Positions 47,203 to 60,700 of a stretch of DNA of 64,000 bases are shown here, piece by piece (the stretch's first letter is position 1; the number at the start of each line of letters is the position of its first letter). The stretch comes from Auanema rhodensis (taxonomy: Eukaryota; Nematoda; Chromadorea; Rhabditida; Rhabditidae), in assembly GCA_964057225.1 (NCBI GenBank), contig OZ059896.1, forward strand, positions 15,140,501 to 15,204,500, given 5' to 3'. The notes below the pieces were generated by a model. The model was not told where the DNA came from. It saw nothing but the letters and a program-made list of their open reading frames with translations, and did no database searches. The position numbers and the translations under genes are program-made.

Positions 47203-50200
47203 TTGATATCCGTTGCTAGGACTGGTTGGTCCTCTTGGCAACCATGAAACTAGCGTCCAAACGGACTTGACATCTGTGGTAATCTACTGCAGGCTCAGGG
47301 TGCAATCGCGATATATTATAAAGAATGCATAAAGCAGGAATACTGCAACTGAAATATCTTTTTATTTTTTTAATGCAATCAGAAGTAAGGAGACGTAAAT
47401 TACAGTCCAAAATTGAAATTACACTTATTATTGAGAAATTATAAAACAATCATGTAATTAAAACAGTGTAATATCAAATAGCAAAAAGAAACTATATGTA
47501 TATACACAATACCAATATTCTTTCATCGTTTTTTTTCTTAAAAAAGGTCATGTTTTCAATACACAAGAGATATTCATTATTTTTGTTTTTGTTAAAGGTC
47601 AGTCTATAGACTCATGCGCGTATTGTTTTCAGGGAAAAAAAGAAGAAAAGTGGTTGTAGTACTGTTGAATAAAGGTAGTATGTAGAGAGAAGTAGACTTG
47701 GCGACAAACGACTTTGTCTCTCTTTTCTAAGTTTTTTAGTTAGTTTTCTATTTGTTAGTTCAATTGCATAATGAAAAAGAGATGAAACATAATTATCATA
47801 TTGCTATACCACACAACCACATATTTTACATCGTTTTATCATTTAAGTATCTTATCGCTGATATAAGAGACTTTTATAACTTTTAACGATTTTAGTGTTA
47901 CGAATTTAAGCCTTTAGCTAATTAAATTGAATTGAATTCTAACATAGAATTGTGCTGCGTTACTTGTTCAGAGCAGAAGAAATTACGTTTCGAATGAGTC
48001 ATCTTGAAATAGGTGGAGGCAGAGTGTTGTGTGTCAATTTTGAAGAAAAATATTGTCGAGAATGTAGAAGCTTCTGAATCATCTTCACATATTTTCAATT
48101 TTCATTTGTTCTTATTTTATTTTATCGTGTTCTTCTGTAGAGAAATTTTTCATTCTAATAATAACCTCATATAAAATCCTCGTCACATAATCACAGATTG
48201 GCCTTTCCCTCTTCTTCTTGCCCATTGAATTGATTTGAAAGGGAGTAAGAGAAAGAACGCTCCTCCTCTGCCTGGCTGATGGTCCGTCCGTCCTTCTTCT
48301 GGGTCGAGCTGTTCGAGATCATTCTCTGTCTGGTCTCCTCCTCTTTCATGCCTGACCACTGGTCGAATTGGGTATGCTCTCCTCAAAGAAACCTTCTCTT
48401 ATGTCTCATTGGTTTCTTTATAAGTAATAATATCTAGTGTATTCTCATATGGAAGTAGGCGAAGATGCAGGAAGGACCAGCTTGGTGATGACCATCTTGA
48501 TTTTCCTCCTTCCAAGCCTAGCCGGACTGTTCATTCTCTCTGCTTTTCTTCATCTTTTTCTACAATCTATTTCTGAATTGTCTTTAAATCTTACTCTCTA
48601 TTCGCCCTTCCATCCTTCTTATTATTCTTCTCTCCCTCTCTCTCTTTACTCCTATTATTTCGTCTTCTTATTCTTTTAGCTTGATCATCATCCTGCTTTT
48701 GGGTAGTTAGTCAGCTTACCAGACAGCCAACCAGTCATAGTCCGTCAGTCATTCGGTCATTCTTCAGTTACTGGCCAGATGTCCGTTTAGTTGCGATCGT
48801 TAAATTAGCCGATGTCCATGTGCTGATTCTTCTAACATGACTGACTATTCTTGCTTAGAACCTTATTTGGAGCATAGCTTCCCAAATAGTTATTATGGAT
48901 GTTTATTCTAGAACACGCATCATCATAATCAATTCCAAGTCCTCTTATGTATTATTAATACTAGCATTTCACAATCTTTTTTCAAAAAATAAAATATTCA
49001 AGTCGTCCTGCCTTTGCCTCTCCTTCTTGTAATAATTTGAAGAATGTGGTCGTTTTTTCGAAAATTTATAATTTTTTAAACATACTTATGACTTGCTCTA
49101 ATGCTGTACAGTACCTTATAAGCTACCTTTTTTTTGAATGTTTCATCTTATTCAAAGTTTAAGTTTTTTCCAAATTCCTCATCTTAGCTTAGTTTTTAAC
49201 TAATAATTTGCTTGAAACTTTTTCTATTCGTTTGGTTATATGTTGGGTCGTTTTTTCTCTGAATTTGTGTTGTCTCGAAATATTTGTTGTTCCATTTGTT
49301 AGCCGAAATGCCAACAACGCACACCAACAAGAGATTTCGAAGTAACCGGAGACTTAAGGTCGTCTAACATACTTCTATTTTCTATTGTAGATTTTGTCAT
49401 GTAATTCCTTAAATATCTTGATCATGATGGTGATGATTCAATCTAAAGTCAACTACGTGAACCTGATCGTTATGGACATGTGTATTAATGACTGTCGCTT
49501 AGAGAGTGGGCCGGCCATTTTTGGCAAGTGAAACATGATGACTCACCCACAGCAGTCATCGCTACCCAATAGTCTTACCACCCATTCCTACGTACAACAA
49601 TACATACACACACGTGTCTTTCATGTCTCCTAACTTGGTTCTATTTCTCATATTCTCTCATGCTGCTTGTTGTCAGTTTTTGTTTCCTCCGTATATAGAC
49701 GTGGTGGGCTTAGCGACCATGTTCGATCTAGTCTTGTCAGTCCAAGTCTTTATAGTTCGTCCTGAAGTCTCCTCCTGCGCTATTGTATTCATTTGAGACT
49801 GTATAATTGGTGAGTTAAGTGTGACGAACCGAAGACTTTTGTCTCGTGCTGTTGGTCGAAAGACCTAGAAAGCGGCTTAGAAGGCAGCGATGCGCACTGC
49901 GAATCGAGCGCCCCAACAAATAGTTCTACTAATATCTTTTTATTTTCCTCCTTCGAAAAATGATGCGATAGAACGAACTTCGAGGAATAGATAAGAAAAA
50001 TAAGAACCATTATTCAGGTCTGTTTCTGCCTTACCTCCACAGCGTATTACCATCTCTCCTCTTAACCTTTTCGGTCAATACTATTTATCTGTGCTTATTT
50101 TATAACATATGTTTATGCTTAATCAATTTGAGGTATCATAATATTATTGTTGTTCCCTCATACGCTTGAACTTAACACTCATTCTCTAGCGTGAATTGAG

Positions 50201-50973
50201 GTAGACAAAAGGTCCGTCACCATAGGTTCGCGCGCATTTCATCGATTCCATTTCAAATGACTTGTCGTTTGACAGTCCAATGTGCGTGTGATCACCGTAT
50301 TTCCTCTTCTATTTAGTTTTCTCTACGCAAATAGGTGTATTTGATGCCAAGTTAGCATAAACATATAAGCCAGAAGTATGATGCTTTCCCACGTTAAACT
50401 TAAATAATCTCTTCGGAGGATTTTTTGGCTAGATAAGGATATTTTAAGAAATTTCCATATTTGTCTAGTTTTCAAGCACAATAAATAAAAACCACACACA
50501 TGCAACATTGAACACCACAAATTTCCCCACTTGCAACGCCCTATATGACCGCAATTCGATATATTTGCCACTATTTTATTTTGTGAATATATTGTTTTAT
50601 TCCTATTGTTTTTATTTTTTCTTCCATAATTTATATTTTGCCATCGTTGTTTATACCATCTCGTAATCGCTAATTCAATCTTTCGACGTCTTCATATATG
50701 CAAAAGTGACGTGACTTTCACGCAAGGCATATATGTCCATTTTAGATTTATTGAGTCGTTGCCGCTTGAACTGTTGAAAAATAATTTAGATAGTATTATT
50801 CCATTCATATCTTTTTTTTTTATTTCTCTTCTTCATTATTCTATAGCGATGTTAACATTGAATGTTGACTAATATCCAAGTTTGCTCTATATACATATTA
50901 TACGTACTGTTTTCGTTTGCTTGCTTGTATTCACCAACTTGATTTTTAATCTTCATTTTCTTCAGGTTTTAAA
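47203..50973. other. 3.8-kb gene-poor region upstream of plastin
   Basis: No convincing gene. Pyrimidine-rich and comparatively GC-rich sequence occurs at about 48190-48360 and 48480-48700. A 76-codon frame from ATG 48452 is hydrophobic and low in complexity and has no splice context. CACGTG lies at 49611. The region presumably carries the regulatory DNA of the plastin gene, whose ATG follows a TTCTTCAG acceptor-like sequence at 50957-50964. Confidence 0.5.
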
Positions 50974-53900
50974 ATGCTCACGAGGGAGCAATTAACAGAT
51001 TTAGCTGAGAACTTCCCAACGGTAAGTGTTTTCTGTTTTTGCTTTAATGGTAATAAAAATGTGTTCAAGGTTTCCGCGGATGGCACAGGATTTCTTCCAC
51101 GTTCTGATGTCCAAGGAGCTTTGAAAGTTCTTGGCATTGACATTCCAGGATATAAGGTTAACTACAAATTAATTTTAGTTTATTAAATGTTTTTTTAGAT
51201 GAGAGATCTCATGGATAAGTTTGGGAATGATGCTCAAGTTGAGATGAGCAAATTCACTAATCTTTTTGAAGAATTAGAAGAGGCAAAGCAGAAAGAAGTT
51301 AATCGTTGGAAGGATCGCATCGGGTTCGCTGAGATTTAATAATTCTTTTTATATAAATTGGTATCTGTTAAGCTCTGTTAGCGGAACCTATCAAGTTCAG
51401 AGTGAAAAACAAGAAAACACTGTCCACACAATTCGTGTAGAGGTTTGTGAATAATCTTTGTTGACTTTTAATTGAAATATATTTCTTTATAGGAAGAAGT
51501 AGCTTTTTCCAATTGGATTAACAGTAATCTATCTGTTGATCCCGATCTAAAACGTCTTTTACCTGTTATTCCTGAGGGAGGAGATATTTACCAGAAAGTT
51601 CAAGATGGTCTTATTCTATGGCAAGTTTTCGAATTTCTGTATTTAAAAGTGTCAATAATCAAGGCGAATTATAATTTCATGATTTAACGAGTTGTATGGC
51701 ATTTTATCATATCATGCGTTGCATTCGAACTGATACTGCGAATCAAAATACGCCCCACATAAAATTATCCAAATTTGAACTACGACTTGAGCACCGAATG
51801 CGAGAGAGCATGATATAAGTGTATGGATATTCTTTTTGCTTCGTCATATTTGAACTGATATAGAAATTCACTCATAATGTAATCGAAAGAATTCTTATGT
51901 TTGCACTGGGTGGGATTGCATTTTTCTTCTCCGTTTCTTTCTCTACGTTCATACATGTGCGTATTAGGAAAAAAAGTGTGAGACACTTATTGGACATGTT
52001 AAGATGAATGAACGAGTAATCTAACAGCGAGGGGTCTAACTTGAATCTTTTTTCAGTAAACTCATCAATCTTGCTGTTCCTAATACTATTGATGAGAGAG
52101 CTATCAACAAGAAGAGTCTCAACACATATACCAAATTGGAAAATTTAACTTTAGCATTGATGTCAGCACAGGTAAACAAGTGAAGTTTCACTATTTTTGT
52201 TATTTGGGTGTTTCATAGGCTATTGGCTGTAATATCATTAATATTGATAGCGCTGACTTGAGCAAGGGAACCCCTCATCTTGTACTTGGACTGCTTTGGC
52301 AAATTATTAGGGTTAGATAATGAAGTAAATTGAAAATATGGTTCAAACTGGATTATTTTTAGATTGGGCTTTTCAATCAGATCGATCTCACTCATTGTCC
52401 TGGACTTTTCCGTCTTCTTCGAGATGGCGAAACTATTGATGATTTAAGAAAACTTTCGCCGGAAGAAATTCTTATCAGATGGGTCAACTATCATCTTGAA
52501 AATGTACGTTTTTATGAGTTCCACATTGCAAAACATTCAAACTTAGTGGTATATATTTTTATATTGAACCAGATAAAATCCTCCTCATACAGTTAATCCT
52601 GTATTTTGCGAATGTTTGGGAAAACTAGATATAAATGTTCTTATTATCCTTTTTCTGGGAACAACCTGATAGGGAAAGATTAAATTGTATTTTTCTAGGC
52701 TGGAGTTAGTCGTCGCCTCCATAACTTTACCAGTGATATTGTTGATTCTGAGATTTACTCTCATCTTCTTCATCAAATTGCTCCTGCTGGATCTGGAGTT
52801 TCTCTCGCACCATTAGGAGTACAAGGAAATGTCAACCGTGCTGGTGCTATGCTTGACGAAGCTGAGAAGCTCGACTGTAGAGAGTTTGTTACTCCAGCCG
52901 ATGTTGCCAGTGGAAACTACAAGCTTAACTTAGCATTTGTTGCTAATCTTTTCAACAAGCATCCTAACTTACCTGACCCTGGTGCTGATGAGCAAGGTGC
53001 AGTTTCATTTCCAATATGCCGCTTTGACCGTTTGTAGTTTAGTTGATTTGGATGTTCCTCAAGAAACTCGTGAAGAAAAACAATACAGAAACTGGATGAA
53101 CTCTATGGGAGTCAACCCATATGTAAATTGGTTGTACAGTGATCTGCAAAATGGAGTAGTCATCTTCCAGGTGACAGCATATACTATATTTTGGAAATTT
53201 CACGATTTGCTTTTTAGTTGTATGATATAATTCGACCAGGTATGGTTCTCTGGAAGCGCGTCGTTAAAATTTTCAACAAACTTCGTGCCATGATGGATCA
53301 AATTCAGGTTGTCTAAAGTTTGCACTTCTTTTTCATGAATTTTATTTTAGAACTGCAATTATGCTGTTGAACTGGGTAAACAACTTGGATTCTCACTTGT
53401 TGGTATTCAAGGAAAAGATATTTATGATGGAAACCAGACTCTTACTCTTGGCAAGTTTTTCGTTCATGTTCTAAATATGGTATTTATCCTATTTAGCTCT
53501 TGTCTGGCAACTCATGAGAGCTTATACTTTGACAATTCTCGCTCAATGTACCCAAAGTGGAGACTCTTTACCTTTAGACAAAGATATTGTTCATTGGGTA
53601 AATGATAAGGTGAGTCGAAAATATATTTTTTACCAATATAAACATGATTTCAGCTTTCCAAGAGCGGAAAATCTACTTCAATTAAATCTTTCCAAGATCC
53701 ATCTATTTCTGATGGAAAAGTCATTATTGACCTTATCGATAGTATTAAGCCTAATGTTATCGATTTCTCTTTGGTATTTCATTGTTTCTTCATTCACAAT
53801 TCATGAATTTTGTGTTCCAGGTTAGATCAGGTGGAACCTTTGAGGATAAAATTGACAATGCCAAATATGCCATAACTTGCGGACGTAAGATTGGAGCTAA

Positions 53901-54081
53901 GATCTATGCGTTACCTGAAGATATTGTTGAAGTATGATATTATAAGTAAAGTTGTGTTACTTAACATGTATTTCAGGTTAAACCTAAGATGGTTATGACT
54001 GTATTTGCTTGTCTCATGGCTCGAGATTACATGCCGGACATGAGAGAATCCGCTCCTGAACCTACTCCTGCTTTGCAGTGA
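50974..54081 (+). CDS. plst-1: Plastin/fimbrin, actin-bundling protein
   Basis: About thirteen exons give roughly 620 residues. The N-terminal EF-hand region is present but degenerate ([20 protein letters not shown]). Four calponin-homology domains follow: CH1 with [20 protein letters not shown] and [22 protein letters not shown]2 with [19 protein letters not shown]3 with [20 protein letters not shown] and [21 protein letters not shown]4 with [20 protein letters not shown] and ending [20 protein letters not shown]. It bundles actin filaments in the cortex. Intron 51621-52056 (436 bp) has a GC donor (GCAAGT), and another long intron precedes the [10 protein letters not shown] exon. The C-terminus is extended by [16 protein letters not shown] beyond the usual plastin end. 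Confidence 0.95.
51621..52056 (+). other. GC-AG intron of the plastin gene
   Basis: The exon ends CTATG and the intron begins GCAAGT. The acceptor is TTTTTTCAG. Only this junction restores the CH1 sequence [17 protein letters not shown], so the GC donor is required. At 436 bp it is the longest intron I traced in the gene. Confidence 0.8.
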
Positions 54082-54709
54082 GTGATTCGACCGTATGAAC
54101 ATACTTGTTTTCTTCATCATTTCCTCACAAAACTATTATTTGTGAATCCAGGTTGGAATATCAAATTGCTAGTATTAAGATCGTATTATTTATTTCCCCG
54201 GTTTCGTACTGTCAGATTTGTTAAATAGCAATCATTCGTTCAAACTTCTTTTTATAGTTTTTTGTTTTTTCTTTTTTTTCATAGTTTAATAATGTTATCT
54301 ATATTATAAAATAGGCCATGTTAGTGATAATACTCACTATATCACTTCTAAATTTCGCCTCATTCTCATTGGCTCATTCCTAACCAGCTTACAGTTTGTC
54401 GATTTTGTGAACTGTTTTGTAATAATTCCAGATTTTCTTATTAGTTTCGATTTCTAAAGCTGTCATACCAGCCTCTCATCACTTGATGCATGTGTTATTG
54501 CTGACTTGCTTGGTTACCCTATACATTATTTGCTTTTACTCAAATCGCTTGAACAATTCTGGTCGGTAATATTATGCTCTTAACTTTTCAAACGTGCTTT
54601 ATAACATTAATAAATGGCTAATATGAAAAAAATATATTTTTATTTAATTTTTGTTTCATAAAATGACTACGATGTATCACAATAGCTCTGTTTTAAATAT
54701 TAACTCTGA
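54082..54709. other. Region between convergent plastin and prickle genes
   Basis: About 630 bp of AT-rich sequence that presumably holds both 3' UTRs. No other feature was recognised. Confidence 0.5.
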
Positions 54710-57700
54710 TTACGAAACAATACATCTATTGCTCTTCTTTTTTTTTGCCACCCGAACAGTAGAGAATTGCGTTGTTTTCCTATTAGGTACCTGAAAATAT
54801 TAACAATTAGGATCATATTAAATTTAAATATCATAAATTTAATAAGTAATTCATTTTTAAAATTTTTTATTTTCGTTCTATACCGCATGCGTCATGTCAT
54901 TAAGTATCATTTTTACATAAAATGACGTCCTAAGCGATTTATTTTACAATTTTGGATATAAAATATAAAATCCGGTTTTTATAGGAGTAACTTAGGAATG
55001 TTTAAGGAAAAACAATTTGGTTTGTGGAAAATAGTGAAAAGGTTTCTAAATATCATAGAATAGTTTAGTACTTACCCTACTTAGTGAGGCAGCAGCCATC
55101 AAGTTTGCAACATATAAATCATCGTCTTCCGACTCAGATGATGTACTGGAACAAAGAATATAAACATCTTTCACGTGCTAAACTATGAATACCTTAAATC
55201 GTCCTCATGTGGCATTAAGCGATTAGGTGTGTGGCTATAATAGTTTCCTATTCTTTCGGAATCCGATCCAAACTTCTTTTCAAACTCGGGACTACTAAGC
55301 AAAGAAAATTTTTACTAAAGGGGAATAGAAAAGACAAAATACCTTGAAGTACACGGTAAAACAGTTTCATAAATGTTTTCTGTAGGAGGTGGTGGAGGGG
55401 CTCGTTGAGGTGGTCGGGGAGCGAGAATAGGAGAAGGCAAGGCACGTGGTGTTCGTGTAGGTCTCCCTTGTTTACGTTCAGGCGATGAAACCATTAATCT
55501 ATCATCAAATCCCGAATCTAAAAGATGAATAAATAAGTTTAAGGAGTAGAAAAAATATTTTTACCTGATTCACATCCATTATACCCACAATATAACCGGT
55601 TATCTAACAGAGAGTATTTAAGTCCAAGTAAATTTTTAGCGCAGACGCAACAGCTAAAGCATCGGACATCGGCATGCCAATGAAGATCGTTCTGAAATGT
55701 TTTAAATATTAAATAAGATAGAGAAAAAGTGTATTTACCTGTGAAATATGGGGATGGTTATTACGGATTTTTCCGCGACAGGTCGCACATTGAAGAGGAG
55801 ATTCAGCAGAATGAAAACAGTTTAAACATACGGGTTTACCATTTCTAAAAAAGGCAAATGAATTGTGCTTAAAACTATTTTTTGAATAATGATTGAAGTC
55901 AGCTGTTACTTACCTCTGCATATACTTTTTGCCACCTAAGATGCAGGCACAATCAGCGCACTGGAAGTGATGTAAATGCCACGTTCGACCTTCGGCTTCG
56001 GTACATTCCTCACCAAAAATAAGCTAAAATATCGTTGTTAGAATCTCTGCTGTAAGCAATTCCACAAAAAAATGATTTAAATTCTATGATATGCTATGAT
56101 ATGCTCAAGTCAGGAACCCTCATTTTGAAATCTGTATACGGATGTTGAGCTTATTGTGTTACTGCTAGAAGCAGTTAACTTATAATAAACCATCGCTTAT
56201 GAATGAGCATATTTTTCTCAAGATGGTTGTAGAGCGGTCATTTTGCCATGATAAGGGTATGGAGACTTAGAGAACTATACGAAGCTGTAAACGGCGCGAC
56301 TGATCTGTCAACGCTGGCCATATGCCTAAGGGATTGAAAACGATTGAATTGAGTGAAAAACAGAGAGAACAGAGATTGTATGTGTATGACTAAGAAAGAA
56401 AGAGAGAGAGAGAGAAAAACGGATGTGGAAGCTGTATGATCTGTGTCTGGTTGATGTCTTGCTAATACAAAACAACGATAAAAGATGAAGAGCTAACCAG
56501 CTGTCAGGAGCAGTATATGCTCCAGCTTGGTTCAAATCGGCTTTAGATCATCATCTGGTTCAAAACTTACAAATACAATGCGGAAACCTGCCTGATGATA
56601 TAGGATGTAAGCATCTTCCTGAACGTTTGTCCCAATTTCTTTATACGTCATCGTGTAACAACAGCAAGCACAAATTGATTAACAGCCAGTAGAACAGAAC
56701 TTGAACAAGCCTGTGTGTTTATTCGTTTCGGAGACCGACCAAAATCAGATACTAACTGTTCACATGTCGGCAGTTCACAAGGAAATTGGAGATGATTGTC
56801 AGAAAGCTGAGAGGGTGTTTGTAAAAGGAAAAGCACATCAATAGCATATGCAATATGAAAATGAGACGACGATAATGAAAGAGACAAGATCAGATTGACT
56901 GGAGACAGTATGGATGGATCAGTCGCCTGTCGGCACTTTCATGTCGAACAATATATTCTTGTCTTTAACTCAAATCTCAAGAAAAAGTAATTGAAACCGT
57001 CGAAGAAAGACACCGACCATATGATCTTGTTAACTATATGTATCAATTGAATAAACATGTAGACAAGAAATTAGATGTAAATATGTTTTCAAGATTGGCA
57101 AGCTGTTGATTTCAGCTTGATAGATTCTTCAAAGGATATTTGATTTTCAGATGGTTTCGGATACTTTCTAGAGATTAAAGCATATTCATTTGCATATAGG
57201 ATGAAAGAAGATGCAATGAATAGCAAGTTGGCAAACTTATATCTGTTTTGGAATAAGTTTTAAAGAATAATATGTTTTAAGCTCTTTAATACAAGCATAC
57301 CGCTGTTTGTCTAGGTTAATACGAAAGATATTCTACTTACAATCTTTAAGTGCAAAAAAGATCTGATGTCGACCTTGCACTTCCTCCTAAGTCACTCCTA
57401 TTTACATTTGCTCTTCCTCTCTGCTCTTTCTCTCTCTCTCTCTCAATTTTTTTCTAAACCTTGATAAGTATTATTCCAGCCTTTTTCTTCCCCTCCCCCC
57501 CCCCAATAGTTCATTTCATTCTAACTAACTATTCTTTTAAGCTTTATCTTATCGAGAAAATATCATACTTCATCTGATCTTAATGACCTTATAACTTTTC
57601 AAATGAATTGCCAATTGAGATTCTGAATGAACATGTAGCTGAAGGTTTCTCATTAATGTTCCAATAATAGTTACAATTACAACAACAAACCCTCGTTCTA

Positions 57701-60700
57701 ATGATTTAAACACATCGAAGATTGAAATGTTTGATAGAAAAGGATAATTTGCTTATGCAAATGGCTTTATTGAAAAGATTTTAATCGCTCTGTACAGCTA
57801 AATTCTAAAGATACAGCTTTTTCGCTATCATTTCATGTAGACAAATCATAGTCAGTCTTACAAAGTGAAGTCAATTGTATTCAGATGCAAATCGGATACA
57901 GAAGGAGATAAAGACGAAAAAAAGAGAGAAAGAGGGAAAATGTTTCTTTATGGTATAGAGGAAGAAAGATAGAAATGAAGGGAAGGCCTTGAGAAAACGA
58001 GAATAATTTTTGAACCTTTTTTTTGGTTTTTCAATAGGATCAAAAGGAGAAAGGTTTTCAAAGTTAATTCAATGCGCAGTGACTAGATTGAACTGTTTTT
58101 TTAATTTCTCTCAATGTATATCTGGAATTGGAAATTCATGATTAAAACTTCTTCCAATTCCGTTATAAAGGGACTTTTCTATCGAAATCGCTTCTCAGCT
58201 GCAACATCAGATTGAAGAAGTTGCAAAGCCCTTGTCATTGAGCATTGTCTCGAATAGCTTTCCTCAATATTCGTTTCTGTCCCTCATTGTCGTCTGTCTC
58301 GTCACGCACACGTGTTGCGACTTTAGTTTATGAGACGATTCGGACTGTCAGTAGCCAGATGTCCTGGATACTAAATCAACAAGAATTGCACGTACAGTAC
58401 AGCCAGTTGAAGAGAGTGAAGACAGTTAGAGAGTAACGGAGGCAAAAGCACTAAATGGGACACTAGGCTGAGAAAAGGTTTTAAAGCCTTCAAGGATATA
58501 GAGAGAAATTGCTCCAAGCCATTTACAGTTTCAAAACTTTTGTCGTAGAAACGTTTAGAGTTGAAGCTTTTAGATATCAATTCAGTTTCAAAGACTAACC
58601 TCATCACAGCGGGCACATCGGGGCTTAATTTGCTCAGCATGATGACGTCCACAGAAAATCTGAAACAGGATCATGTTAATTATCAAAAGTTCATTGAAAA
58701 TTAAAGTTTACCTTTCCATCATGAGCAAAATATACTAGATCAACTAGAAGGATTCGGCATTCATTACAGTGAAAGCATTGGGGATGAAAGATTTGAGAGG
58801 TTCGAGTTGATTCAACAACTACTTCCCCTTCTTGAGCATCACGGAAACACTGAAAAAGATAACTAATAATGTATGTATTGTTTCTTTCAATGAAATATTT
58901 ATTTTTTGTACACTATTTAATTTTTCGCTTTAACTTAGCCAGCACTCTTCTACTTCTCCTATGTTCACGTAATAATCCCATGGGCTATTTAAAAATATTC
59001 ATTCAGTTCATAAAAATTGTGGAAATCGGTTGTTCCCGCTGTAAAAGCCAATTATTGCCATATCTGTTAACCAATTTAACTATACAATTATATTTAATTA
59101 TATATATATATATGTGTTATACATATATATAGTTAGTATATATGTAAGAAAATCAACTTGACCATCTAGGGCGCTCACATAGTTAGGTCAAGTTTCATTC
59201 GAACACGGAACAGAGGAAATATGAGTTGATGAGAAAAGAGGAAACACCTGTTGTCTTTCGTGATTTAACTGTTTGTTCTTAATATGGATTCACATTTCAG
59301 TTCCAAAAATTCTTAATTTTCCTCAAGTACGCACGACAGTTCCAAGTTAGTTATAACATTAATAGGCAAATTATTGTTTGTTGTACATGTATAGTTAAGT
59401 TCGGTTTGAGATGTGAATCAATATGCTCAAGACAGCTAACTATATACATATAACTCATACTGTATGCATGAGAATTAGCATATGATGCTTGTGACCAGCA
59501 TAAATCAGTTGAAGCAGAAGCTCATATATAATGAAAAGAAGCAAGATTTGCAGATCGTGGATGATCTAATTAAAGTTTGAAGAGCGAGAATGCACTCATC
59601 TATCCATGGTCGTGCAGATAAGGCGATTAACTCACATTCGAAAAGCAAATAAATAGATAATAGATAATTAATTATATCTGTTTAACCTATATGTAACGAT
59701 ATTTTGCCGTTTTTCTAGTTATATGACGAAAGGCACCCATTGTGTTCTTGATAACTGGCTGTGAGTGAAACCTGTCGTTTCTTGCTTTTCCTTCACGTAA
59801 TCCGTTTGAGTCTATAGTCTGTGCCCCCACCCCGGCTCGCAGGTCATTTCATGACTGACTGAGGTCATCATTGGACTTGCAAAAAGTGATTCGCTGCAAT
59901 CTTATTCAATCCCTAACTATTAAGAGTCATAAAAATGTGTTTTCCATCTCCATAAACTAGAGATAGGTCATCATCAATTTTTAATCTGATGTAATGAAAA
60001 AGGGAAGACCGCAGAACGTAGAAGTAGAGTCATTAAACCTGGTAACACGATGGTGTTGAAACATTGGAATGTAGCAGTACAACGGCTGACACTATCGTGT
60101 TCTACTTTCCCAAGAAGGTTTTTTTGGCATCAAAAGCAGCATTGACCAATGATTATTGCAAAGCAGCTTATATCCAGGTTTTGATGTCCAGTCATCTCAA
60201 CCTTTTCCAGCATTACCATCAGCTTTATATTTCTTTTTGTTTAGAAAAAAGGCTTATGGCATTAAATCATTGTACGAATGACCTAAGAGATGACGTCTCA
60301 TGACATCAAAATATGCTGAAGGGGAGTCTGAACATCAGAACATTGACACAGAAAACTGATGTCGGATCATTTAACGTCAAGTAATTCATCTTCTTATTTC
60401 ATCCCTATTATCTGTCATCAGAGGATTAAGCAGAAAAAATATTCAAGAAAAAGCCGAGAGTAGGTCATTACTCAAATCGTTGACCCCCCTCTGATGTCTC
60501 GATGGTGATAGTCTTCTTCAAGCTGTTCCCTCTCTCTCCTGGGTCTCGTTTCCACTTAGAGATCAGACTACAATGATGAAAAGAGAGAGAGAGAGGAGGG
60601 GGTAAGCAAAGTGAATAGAGTATTCAGAAACTGTAAGACATAACGAAAGCAAAGAACTACCGAACTGATCAGAGAGAGAGAGAAAAAGAGAGAAACAAGG

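Noticed and set aside
48452-48679. Plus-strand hydrophobic frame from an ATG
   Set aside because: Composition follows the pyrimidine-rich DNA (Leu, Ser, Phe, Tyr), with no splice context or recognised family.
50197-50204. TGAGGTAG, the let-7 seed
   Set aside because: The flanking sequence does not form a long hairpin and no complementary 3' arm is visible within 100 bases.
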